Positions 47,000 to 57,438 of a DNA stretch of 64,000 bases are shown piece after piece (the stretch's first letter is position 1; the number at the start of each line of letters is the position of its first letter). The DNA is from Euptelea pleiosperma (lineage: Eukaryota; Streptophyta; Magnoliopsida; Ranunculales; Eupteleaceae). The position numbers and the translations under genes are program-made. Under the pieces are notes generated by a model, which was not told where the DNA came from, ran no database searches, and saw nothing but the letters and a program-made list of their open reading frames with translations. The stretch lies in the NCBI GenBank assembly GCA_035048495.1, contig CM068541.1, positions 18,173,929 through 18,237,928 on the forward strand, given 5' to 3'.

Positions 47000-47788
47000 G
47001 ATACATGATAAACTACTTTTAATTAAAATGTTCAAGAAGAAAGAAAATCAAATCTGGTTTCAACGCTTTCACTTACTTTCAAAATAAAATTAACAAATAA
47101 CAAACTTTATTCAAAATGAAATGGAACAAAAGCAATAAAAAATTGAGTGAATGCAAAACCCCTATCTAAATCTAACGAAATCTACATTTTCTTCTTCTTC
47201 TTCAACAAAACCCCCATCTAAATCTTAACCCCAAACGTGACTACAAAACTCCAATCTAAATCCTAAATCCCCAACGTAAATATAAAACCCCCATCTAAAC
47301 CATAAACCCCCAAACATTCTTCAAAACCTACTTACCTTAATCGATCACTTGCTTCAATTAATCCTCCAACCAAACAATGAGATGGAGAGAGAGTTTTTCC
47401 TCTGATTCTATCCTTCAACCTCCGACCAAACAATTAGATAGAGCGGGATTCTCCTATTCTTCTGTCTCCACAGGGTTTTTCCAATTCATCTATGTCCCCT
47501 TCCTCTTCTCAAAAATTTCTCTAGACGGACTCCAATTTTTTTTATAATTTCATTCATTTTACAGTGTCGTCGACGAGGTGCTGATGGATGGACCGTCCTG
47601 TCGTCAGCAACGTCAGATGGTTTAAAAGGGTAGAATCGGTATAAACTTTACGATTCATACAACATATCTAACGAAAGAGACGCATGCGTCCACGAAGCAT
47701 AAAAGCACGACTAATTCGGGCGAAAAAAATTTCTACGGTCAGAGACGACCAACGTGCTCGTAACTACGGCTTTTACGGTAATTTTCTC
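47000..47788. other. MULE right end region
   Basis: AT-rich with AAACCCCCATCTAAA repeats (about 47155-47330), then CT-rich leader-like sequence and the right terminus GTAATTTTCTC. No coding sequence. Confidence 0.5.
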
Positions 47789-47865
47789 AAACAAATTCTC
47801 CACGTGTTGCCTCTAGGTTATTGAATCAAGATTCTGCAATGGTGTTAGGATCATGCTTATGCTAA

Positions 47866-48920
47866 TCTATATAATAAAACAGGACGGTTGTCTCCCCTTC
47901 TTATCCAGCTTCATAAAGGATGGCCGAGATCTTATCACACCAAATGGACAGTGGATCTCAGCCACTCACACCCAATTTTGACAAACACTTTGTTGATGAG
48001 TGCCATTAAGGAATGAAATGGGTTGGATTTACATATAGCCCAAGGGTCAGGGTCAGGAGCCCCACTTTTTATGCTTCGAGAGGGGTATTACCGTTAAAAC
48101 GGATTGAAACGGCCAGGAGCAAAAATAGAAAAAATGGATTGTAACGGATTTGAATGATTTTAACGGAAAAAAGTGGTAAATTCAAAATTTGAAATTTGCA
48201 ATTTTAAAATTTAAAAAAAAAAAGAATTTAACAAAAATTTGATGGTTTTCATATACCCCTCTTATCTTATATGGCTTCAATAATGAGTGGCTGAGATCCA
48301 CTATGCTTCATATCGATGGCTGAGATTAACTCCCACCAGATTTTGACAAACACTTTGTCGGAAAGTGCCGCGGGCACGGGCCACCCAAGCATATATCAAG
48401 ACAACTCAGTTGTATTCTCTTATCTTATCCATCCATCTAATGTGGATGGTTAGATAAAGAGTGGTTGAGATCAAATCCATCGATTTAAAGTACGGTTAGA
48501 TTTCAGCCACTCAATCCGCCTCATTTGACCTCAATTTATTCAAAATTTAAATTTCAACACCGTTATTTTTTGTTATTTCTGTTATTTTCTCATTTCTCCC
48601 TCTGTGTGTTACAATCCGTTATAACAGCCGTTATAATGGAAAAAACAGTAACTCCCCAGTCTGTTATACTATTAATTTGAGTGCCGAAGGAACCCAATTT
48701 TTGCAAACGCTTTTGTCAAAAGTGCCATGGGCTTGGGCCATTTACTATTCTATATAACAAAATACATTGTTTGTCTCCCTACTTATGCCTCCTCTTATAA
48801 GCATCAACAAAGAAGGGCCGAGATCTAATCCTCCCCCAAATGGACGGTGGATCTCCGCCACTCACCTGATTTTGGCAAATTCTTTGTCAAGGAGTGCTGA
48901 TGGCATGGGGCACCCACTAG
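47866..48920 (+). mobile_element. Helitron tandem array, unit 1
   Basis: Begins TCTATATAATAAAACAGGAC after an A, and ends GTGCTGATGGCATGGGGCACCCACTAG before T. It contains several small Helitron-like segments, each ending in a TTTGTCGG.GAGTGCC..GGGC.CGGGCCA.. hairpin motif (about 48005, 48350-48385, 48700-48740, 48870-48920) and two AACGG patches. No Rep/helicase gene. The whole unit is repeated at 48921-48950 plus 62023-63070. Confidence 0.65.
48749..48920 (+). mobile_element. 172-bp non-autonomous Helitron
   Basis: Canonical ends: 5' TCTATATAAC and 3' CACTAG followed by T, with a GTGC..GGCA-type hairpin 10-15 bp before the end. A second copy of equal length is at 62899-63070. Confidence 0.6.
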
Positions 48921-48950
48921 TCTATATAACAAAACAGGACGGTTGTCTCC
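48921..48950 (+). mobile_element. Helitron array unit 2, 5' fragment
   Basis: The first 30 bases of the second unit (TCTATATAACAAAACAGGAC..TCTCC), immediately abutting unit 1 and cut by the LARD insertion. Confidence 0.7.
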
Positions 48951-51900
48951 TGATATTCGCTTAAAAGTGCTTATTTTAAGCCATTATTCTTTAGCGTTAT
49001 CACACTCTCTTATGTTAAACTTCCCTATTTATACACGTTTCTACGTAAGAGTCGCTTTCATTACGTAGAACACACTTTTCTGGGCGAAATGGTATATTTG
49101 CATGCTTTAAACGCATTTCTGGAAGTCTAGATATGAAGCCGTTTCGATTAAGTCTCATTACGTGCTTTTCTCTCGCAGGAAACCCGATCGGGCGATTCTT
49201 GAGACTTGCGTGCCCACGATCATCCATAGAAGCCTAATATCAAAGCTTAAGGAGCCAACAGGCTACGACTAAAAGATATAGGCCAAGTACGGGTCAAGTC
49301 AAAGGATCATAGAGCCAGATAAAGAACTAAGAGAGAGGCAAAGCTGAAGACCAAGAGACGGGCCAAAGTGATTCAAAGCCGCATCAAATGACGGCTTACG
49401 TGATTGGTGAAGCCGATTGAAGATTACATTGAAGATCAGGGTTCAAGACCCTCCGCCAGCCCTTTTGCCTTTATTTTGTATTATTTTCTCTCTCCTCTCT
49501 CCTAATTCTCTCTCCATTTCTTTAGATATCTAACCCGTAGATCATCTCATCCTACCATTAGATCCCAAGATCTACCTTCCGATCCCCCTCTCCATGAATG
49601 AAGTGCCTATATCTCACCATCCGATCTTCGGATCGATCATCCTAACCCTCCGATCTCCATCATCTAACCTCTAATCTTCTATTCTCTAGCTCCATCCCAT
49701 CTCACATAGCTTTTCCACCGTTAGATCTTCCATCGGACCTTTAGATCATCCTTCGGACTGTTCGATCTCTCTAGATCTAACGGTTCGCCAATCTCGAGTT
49801 TGACCCAATCATCATCCCTCTATCTTCACTAATCTAATCATGTGGCCCCAAGGCCTTCAATGGCGGCACACAAAGCCTATGGCCAAGTGGCTAACAAGCC
49901 TCCAAAACTCAAGTCTATGACCCATGGTCCACGGCCTTCACCCATTTAATATCCACGGATTCTCAATAACCCATGTGACCCCATAGAGGCCCAAAGCCAA
50001 ACTTATATGACCAAGGCCTCACTTGAATAAAGTGGGCCAAGGTTTCACTTCAAATAGAAGGGCCCATAGCCTTTTGAGCCCATATCATGAATGTGAGAGA
50101 ATTGGTCTTCCTTGACCATTTCTCTCTCTTCATTCCGCGAATCCCCCCTCTCATTCCTCTAACTTATTCTCCTAATCTCTCTCTAGCTAACCCTCTCTCT
50201 CTCAAATAGCATGGACTGCACAAGCGTGCAGGTTTGTCATCACCAACGTCAACACCTGGGCTTCCATTAGAACGGCAACACCTTAGACTGTTATGCACGG
50301 TTCACTCTTGCAACATCTTCACGTTCCCAGCTATGACCAGCATCGCCATCAAACCCTCCACTGTTTTAGACGTTGCTGCAACAATGCCCTCACAACCATC
50401 TTCTTCACTCCACCACCACCTTGCTGCACATGCAACCAGCAGGTCAGCAACCTACAATGAGCTCCTTCTCCTCCCTCTAGACCACCATCACCGGAGTTGC
50501 AGGTTTGCAACTCCGATCTTCTCTTCTTCTCCTTTATTTCTTCTCCTCCTTCTTCTTCATCTGTTGCTACCTTCTCCACCACAGATCCACCTGCAGCTTC
50601 CATATGATCAGTACGCGTCCCCCTCATCTTTATTATTCTTCTTCTTCTTCTTTTTCAGGCGCTCCTCCATCACCGGAGTTGCAGACCTACAACTCCGGTG
50701 ATCACTAGCAACCATTTTTCACCGAACACACTCCCTTCCTCATTGCTGGTATGCCTCCTTTCTCCTCTGTGGTGTTCATCCCAAAACAGGCGAGCTCGAG
50801 CTCCTCTTCTCTTTGCTGCTCAAGTGGCACACCTGCATATCACAGGCACACCAGCCGTTTCACGGTGCAGTATCTCCACGCACCTGCAACCAGACTGATT
50901 CTAACGAGCATGCTCCACCTCATTCAGGCGGTCTTCTCCCTTGCAGGCACTCCTGCAACGTTGGTGTGTTCCGATCGGGCTCCTCCCTGCAACATTCTTG
51001 CATCCCCTCTTCCAACCACCGTCTTCTTCTCCTAAACCGGTGAGCTCCATTAACGCCGGCGATTCACTCCTTCACCAGTTGACACCCTTCTATTCTCTCC
51101 TCCTTGCTGGACCTTTCTCCATGGATCCTCTAGTGCATCTCCTTGCACCAACACGGCTTCATGTTGCACCTGCAACTCCTTTTCACGGCGAGAAACACCA
51201 GCAAACCTCTCATTCCACGTTGGTTGCTGGTCTGCCTCCATCTTCTCCATTGCTGGACAGCAACTCTAGCCACCTTCTTCCACCACCAGTGGAGCTTTCT
51301 CACCCACAACCTCCATCTCGCCATTAAAACCGGCGAGCTCCTCACACAGGTTCACCACCAACGCACTGCCTTCCTCCTCCCTTGTTGCAGCTTCAACGGT
51401 CTGCAACTCCCTTCTTCATCTCCAGCAATGCCACCTGTTCCTCTCCCTCACGCAGACCACGATGCTGCTCATCAAAACCAGCCAGCACCGTCTTCTTCCC
51501 TCTTCCATCATCACCTGCATGCAAGCTCGCCGGTTTTTCCCTTCCTCTCAGATCTAGAACCAGCAACGGTTCCTTCCAAGTCCTGCACCTGCAGATTTGT
51601 CCACTAAAGACAGCAACGTGAAGCACGTTCCACCACCATGGAAACCATTTTTTATCTCTCCTGGCACTTGAGCACACTGGCGACCCACATCAGAGCACCA
51701 CCGTGTGACCTCCACTGTTGGCTCCTCACCTGTAGATCGTCTTCTTCATTGCTGAACGTCTTTGCATCCAAATCGGACTGCAACTCCAGCTGCTTTTCCA
51801 TGATGCTGAAAAGCTGGGCACCGTTCCTAACGCCTGATCCATTGGCGCTCCACTCCATATTGCTGGACATACAACAAGATCACCACCATCGTGATCTCCA

Positions 51901-52311
51901 TCATCATCACCGGACACCTCTCTTTGCTGCCCGTGTACTTGCGGCCCCCACATACGATCTGCTGTAGGGATCTCCTCCTCTTTCTCCAAAAGCTTCTTCC
52001 CAACCTTACTGCCATGCAGACCATCTTGTGCCAATGGATCTCCACCTTTCGGGTGTCACCAAGGTGTCCAACCCGACTAGCCAGCCTGCACATGATGCCC
52101 TTCCTCATGGTGCAACCTCCATGCACCCCTCCTTCCATCATGCAAGCCCTCTCTCACTCATGGCCGGACCTCATTGGCCAACTTGGCCGATCTCCGATCC
52201 TTCACCGAGGTAAGTTTGCAAGGTAACACTTTCTCTCTCTAAACTTAGTTCTTCCTTCCTCACTTTCTCTCTCTTCTTCTACTTTCTCTCTCTAGATCTC
52301 CTCTCTAAATA

Positions 52312-52587
52312 ACATGGAAGGGACGTGACATCCCTAATTCCATGTTCTTTCACTTTCTCTCTCTAGGATTTCTCTTATCTCTCTAAAAATCTTAGTTTCT
52401 CTCTCTACATTTCATTTTTCTCTCTCTCTTTCTCTAACGGACATGGAAGGGACGTCTCATCCCTAAACCTGTGTCCAAACCCTCACTTTCTCTCTCTAGA
52501 GTTAGTGACTTTCTCTCTCTACCTAGTTTCTCTCACTTTCTCTCTCTAGAACGACATGGAAGGGACGTGACATCCCTAATCCCATGT
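52312..52587. repeat. ACATGGAAGGGACG hairpin repeats
   Basis: Three units (52312, 52441, 52554), each ACATGGAAGGGACG then a TCCCTAA and CCATGT-type complement, set in CTTTCTCTCTCTAG tracts. Repeated in the 3' LTR at about 60800-61075. Confidence 0.85.
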
Positions 52588-52789
52588 TCTCTCTCTAGAG
52601 TGAGATTTCTCTCTCTAAGTCTATTTTCTCTCTCTAGATCCTCTCACTACTTTCTCAGGCCGACTCCTTTCGGCGAGTGAAAATGTGAGCTTTTTAGGGC
52701 ACATTATAGTACATTAGCCAATTCACATCTACCTTGTCGGCCGTAAGAGTCGATGTGGATTCCATGATTGAGCAGCATTCCATAAAATT

Positions 52790-53060
52790 TGGACGGTCCT
52801 CTTCTTGATCGGTAGCGCCCTTAGCTCCAAAGGTCATGGGATGCTTCTCTGTCAAAACCCTTCTCCACGATTGAAGCATTCATCAGAGTCTTGGACGATC
52901 CTCTTCTTGATCGGTAGCGCCCTTAGCTCTGAGATTTCAATGGACGTTTCTTTCCCTTACCCCTTCTCTCGATTGAGTAGCATTCAATGAAATTTGGACG
53001 GTCCTCTTCTTGATCGGTAGCGCCCTTAGCTCTGAGATTTCAATGGACGTTTCTTTCCCT
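52790..53060. repeat. 105-bp tandem repeats (3 units) in 5' LTR
   Basis: Each unit carries GGTCCTCTTCTTGATCGGTA and GCGCCCTTAGCTC. Starts are near 52792, 52888 and 52995. The 3' LTR has four units (61300-61650). Confidence 0.85.
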
Positions 53061-53422
53061 TACCTCTTCATCTCTCATCCCTTTACATGCTTTCTTACAT
53101 GCTTTCTTTATTTCTGTTATTTTGATTTATGTACGTACTCTTTGATGATTAATGAAGTTGTTTTTGATATTTTGGTGTTCTGAATCTCAAATGAATGTTG
53201 TTTTTAAATCGACTCGCCCTTCTCATCTCTTCCACCATTCTCATTTCTCTCTGTATATTATTTGTCAGTTTTAATTCCTTATTATGCTAACTCACACCGA
53301 GTGCGGATCGACATCCGACACGTACTGCTATACAAGTTATATTTTGCAGATAATCGGATTTTACAAATATTGTTGAAGTTAGGGTTTCCGAATTGACGAC
53401 ACGGAAAAATCCTACTTTCAAA

Positions 53423-53437
53423 TGGCGCCGCTGTCGC
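53423..53437 (+). promoter_or_regulatory. Primer-binding site, tRNA-Asp type
   Basis: TGGCGCCGCTGTCGC starts two bases after the LTR and matches the complement of the plant tRNA-Asp 3' end (TGGCGCCGTTGCCGG) at 12 of 15 bases. Confidence 0.75.
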
Positions 53438-56400
53438 TTGGTGTACAGGAATGCGTAAAGGAATGAAGACGACGTAAACGGAAAGATCCGGACATTTGGA
53501 AACTTTCTATTTGCAGATTTTTAGTATTATTTTGTCATGCCTCGGAAGGCCGGGTGCAAAGTTGTAATCGGACACCTTGATTATTACCATATCTAGATGT
53601 GTGTTCGAGGGTTTTAGCAACCCTTGATTGAGTGCCTAACTCACAAAAAAAAATTAAAAATTTAAAAATGCTAGTTTCCATTTCTGCACATTTTAGGATA
53701 TTCACATATGGGAAGATTGCATTTTTGGATGCTTTTCAAATTGGGAAGTTTCCATCTTTGCAAGGTTTCCATTCCTGGGAAATTTCATTGGAATCGAGCT
53801 TATTTGGAAAAATTTCGAATTGGATGAAATTCCATACTTAGAAATTCTTATTTTTAGAGAATTTCTAGATGTGGAAGGTCCCCTTTTTGGAAGGTTTCCA
53901 ACACGGGAAGAAACCCTAAATTTAGCAAGTTTTCAGATTTAGGAAACTACTAATTTAGAGAATTTTCCTAACTTGGAGAAACTATTAAATTGGAAAGGTC
54001 TATTAGGGGGTTGATAGTTGTTTAGTCAACTCTCATAAATAGTAAATTTCCAATTTACCTTGCCTTATTGATTGATTGATTGCTTACCCACCCAAGACAG
54101 GGACATTCCAAAAAAATATTCCCACACCCTAGACCCATATCGTATACTAATTCGTATGCAGGATTGCGATTCTAAATGCGGGTAGGGAGCGAAAGCTCAC
54201 TACGAAGGAATCGTGCCCAAGCCCATGAAGATACCCCTCCCTACCCCGAAGAGGCGACCCCGTGGCGTGGCCCACGGGAGGTAAGTCCCTTCCCTCGCCT
54301 TGAGAGCGATACTGTGCAATTGGGTGCATTATAATGCCGCGTGTCTATTTGCTTCTTACATAAACTTATTCGCACTGTGTGGATGTGGCCGTTAATTAAT
54401 GAACCCTAATTGAGCAGACCCAGCTCTAACTTGACTGGTGGGATTTCATCACCCACCTCATCATTCCAGCTGATTTTGATCCCCAAGATCCACTCTAATA
54501 AAAAGAATCAAGAGCTAGAGCCAAAATAGATCGGTGTTCTAGGACACCCCTTCACGTAGTCTTTCCATCCATCCCAGGTCGAATAAGTCCACGAGCGCGG
54601 GTCCCTGTTGTCTAACATACCCAAAGGTCCCTACTACTCAAGTATACCGAGTTCACCAATGGCTTCCCTGGTTCTTTGTTGGTTTGCTTATTCGTTGGGT
54701 TAGGAATACAAACCAACCCTAGCTTATACTAATGGAACACTCATCTCCATTGCTTGACAAATCCGGTTAGTCTGGGGCGTACTTAAGTCAGCCAATGTGC
54801 CGCACGTCTGTCTAGGCTTCGGATTATCTTGCAATCAATTTGAGTTAGTACTGAAGCATTTGCTTTGAAGAGTGTATCCCAGTGAGAACCCAAGAGCGAC
54901 AAAGTTAGTCCGGCGGTTAACAAGATAAACCAGTGGTCCGCCCACTGTCATAATCTACAATACCCCACAAACTAACAAGATAAATCCTCAAACTTTTACT
55001 GATTTGTTTTAGACATAGGATTATCTTGCTTGCTCTATGTGCATCATTTAGGATCAATACTCCAGTGTCTCCTTGTAACCGATTCTATGGCTTATTTCTA
55101 TGGTTTCAACTGCCACATCGTTTGATTCGATCTGAGAGTCTTTTGATCTTCAACACCATAATCTTGGATAGGGGTGCTTACTGTAAACCCCACTAGAGTC
55201 TGCTCCACAAAATCCATCCCCGATACACATTGTGTCTTCGGCTCTGCTAACCATGGTCAGAGAATCCCTTTGCTAGGTCTCTTACTGATGAGAGAACCGC
55301 TACTGCAATCACATACCCGCTCCTCTTTTAGAGATTGCGGCTCTTCTAACCACGGTCAGAGAAACCTCTCAGTCTCTACTGAGAAAGAACCTACCCGTAC
55401 TACTGCTGGGTTTGGTTACCTCAAATGGAAGCGATATTGCTCCAATTGATGAGCTGGATAACTGATGATTCACTCAGTCTACCTGTGCTTCAACTTGGTT
55501 GGGGGTGCTTATCACTCCCGTTGTGTCTGGCTGAAGACGTAAAACTTAGCGCTTTTGGAAAGGCAATTCCGGTATTTCGTAGTTACATGAGTCGCATGCA
55601 TATTTGCTATATCTATCTTTCATGCAGGTACCTTCAATACAGAAAATCATCTGGTACTAGACAGTATTCATTTCATGCCCAATTGGTAATATCCTCCCTA
55701 AACTACGTGCATCATTATCGATATTTCATCAATTTTTTGGTCCCGGTTATAAGCACCGAGGACGGTGCTATATTTTGGTTGGGGGTGGGTATTTACCAAA
55801 ACTCATGTTTTCATTTTGATAAAATTCCAAAAAAATAATAAAATATATAAAAATAAATAAAAATAAAAAAATAAAGAAAAAATAAAAAAACAATTGTGTT
55901 TTTGGGTGTTTTCCGATGATTTTCAATGTTTTTTAGAACTTCCAAAATGTGTCAAATACCCTGACTTTTATTAGTTAAAAATATCCGTGAAATCGTTTTA
56001 TAAAGGATGTCATTTTCTGTGTTACATGCTAGCTTTGAGTCAAGTCAAGTCAAGCGTGACTACAGTAGATTTGAAAACTTAGAAAAACTCAGATTTGGCA
56101 CAAATTGTACACATTCATCATCAGAGTCATCCTAAGTTTAGAATCTCTAAAGATCCTAGAAGGACATTTGTGGAGACCTAACCCAGTGCGCTTTCGAGCC
56201 TTTCATCATTTCAAAGGGTTATACTACAATTCCGAGTCACAAGATGACTCACATTTCTTCATGTCCGCAATATTTTGTTGAAAGATCTCATTATCCTTTG
56301 TATTGATCATGGAACTCGGAACGACATCAAAATTGGATTATTACGACAGAACCTTTTTCTATATCTATTCAAAACATGTTACATGAGAGTGCAAACCCTA

Positions 56401-57423
56401 GAAAATGATTTAGGCCATCTTTTTAAACCTTTCAGCCTTTTAGTTTACCTTAAATCTCTACCGTTTGAAACCCTTCTGAGCTTTTATAAAAAGCCTTTCC
56501 TTGTTAAGCCCATTAACCTATAACCCAATCCAGTTACGAAGTATGACTCGCGACCCTACTTCTGAGAAGGATAGAGAAATGATTGATATGGGTATACCAT
56601 GAAAAGAAAAGTCAAGAAAAATCAAAGAAAAGGAAAGTGGTTCAAGATGAAAAGAAAATATGAAAAGAAAGTATAGAAAGAGCTGAAGATGAAAATGAGC
56701 AGTCTCAAAAATATCGAGAAAAATAGAAAAATATAAAAGAAGGGAAAGAAACAGATAATGGTGCTATACCCACAAGAAAATACAAGAAAATCGAGATATC
56801 CTCTCAGAAGCTTTGAAATCCTGTATCCCCTTATTTTTCTACACCTGACCTAAGCCTCATTACATCCTATAAAAGTCCTACTTGATTCTAGGAAAGCACA
56901 ATCATAAAATATAGAGAATGGAGAAAGAGAAGCTATAGAGTTTGATCTAACGTTCCCAAGTGAAATGATATTCCTGTCATGAGATCTTCTTCTGTTAAAA
57001 ATGTCCTTCCTTCAAATAAAACATATGTGAGATCTTTTGCATGTTTATATTAAATATATCTCCTCACATATAAATTGAGAGCAAAGAAATAAAACCACTG
57101 ACGAGTGATAATTTCTGAGTGTTTTACAAGTGAGATTTGAGGTCAAGGCATACAATCTCTTAGGTGATTTGGAACTCTTCACTGTCGGATGATGATAATG
57201 TTGACCACACACACACGTCGAGTCTAACTATTCTAGGTCATGATTATCAGTCTGTAGTCTTGCCAAAACTTCTTGACTATCTGCTAGCTTGTAACTATTT
57301 TTGCATCCATACGATAATTTGACGAACGGTGTTTTCCCTAAGCTAATTTGAAAAAGTGTGTAGCATGTGCAAAGCCCTTTTAAGCTCATTTATTTCGCAC
57401 TAATTGCCAAGGATTAGCAATAT

Positions 57424-57438
57424 GCTGGTTGGGGGTTG
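57424..57438 (+). promoter_or_regulatory. Polypurine tract of the LARD
   Basis: GCTGGTTGGGGGTTG directly precedes the 3' LTR, with a GGGGG core. Confidence 0.65.

Larger units (their letters stand above)
29572..47797 (+). mobile_element. 18.2-kb Mutator-like element (MULE) with 9-bp TSD
   Basis: Element 29581-47788. The exact 9-bp sequence AAACAAATT flanks it at 29572-29580 and 47789-47797, the TSD length of Mutator elements. The short ends GGAAAAATTAC and (complement of the right end) GAGAAAATTAC match at 9 of 11 bases; similarity fades further in. Inside are a mudrA-like transposase (+), a GRF zinc-finger gene (+) and a convergent PMD gene (-). Arrays of ACTGGTTGAACCAGT-type palindromes lie near both ends and between the genes. 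A CACTA element (34253-40410) and a solo LTR (42915-45661) are nested. Without them the MULE is about 9.3 kb. Confidence 0.82.
48951..53420 (+). repeat. LARD 5' LTR
   Basis: 4470 bp, TGATATTCGC..CCTACTTTCA. Order: conserved AT-rich head (to about 49300), CT-rich segment with AGATC motifs (49500-50200), a GC-richer part full of CACC/CTGCAAC motifs (50220-52210), CTCTCTCTAG arrays with ACATGGAAGGGACG hairpins (52220-52650), a 105-bp tandem repeat (52790-53060) and a conserved 3' tail with the CGGATCGACATCCG hairpin. All ORFs inside are composition effects and recur unchanged in the 3' LTR. Confidence 0.92.
53421..57438 (+). other. LARD internal domain, non-coding
   Basis: 4018 bp without retrotransposon domains. 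Contains a run of GGAAATTTC/TTTCCATT-like motifs (53690-54000), a GC-rich block (about 54220-54300, GGCGACCCCGTGGCGTGG), and a near-duplicate pair of about 90-bp units around CTAACCATGGTCAGAGAA (55235 and 55335). A purine-rich AAGAAAA stretch follows (56590-56790). ORFs of 82-137 codons (55174, 55425, 56275) have no domains. Confidence 0.75.

Noticed and set aside
49015..49227. 70-codon ORF conserved in both LARD LTRs, with relatives at 19251-19439 and 42965-43177
   Set aside because: Conservation follows LTR homology at the DNA level. No domain, and different frames or strands are open in the relatives.
50234..52226. Many ORFs up to 155 codons, repeated at 58722-60714
   Set aside because: They are identical in both LTRs of one element, overlap on both strands and are low-complexity Ser/Pro/His. 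Composition effects, not genes.
48946..53425. 48951-53420 as an independent solo LTR
   Set aside because: Its outer flanks (TCTCC, AATGG) do not match. TCTCC matches the right flank of 57439-62017 instead, so the two LTRs belong to one element.
53421..57438. Possible gag-pol in the LARD interior
   Set aside because: ORFs are 137 codons or shorter and lack protease DTG/DSG, RT YVDD-type, RNase H or integrase zinc motifs.
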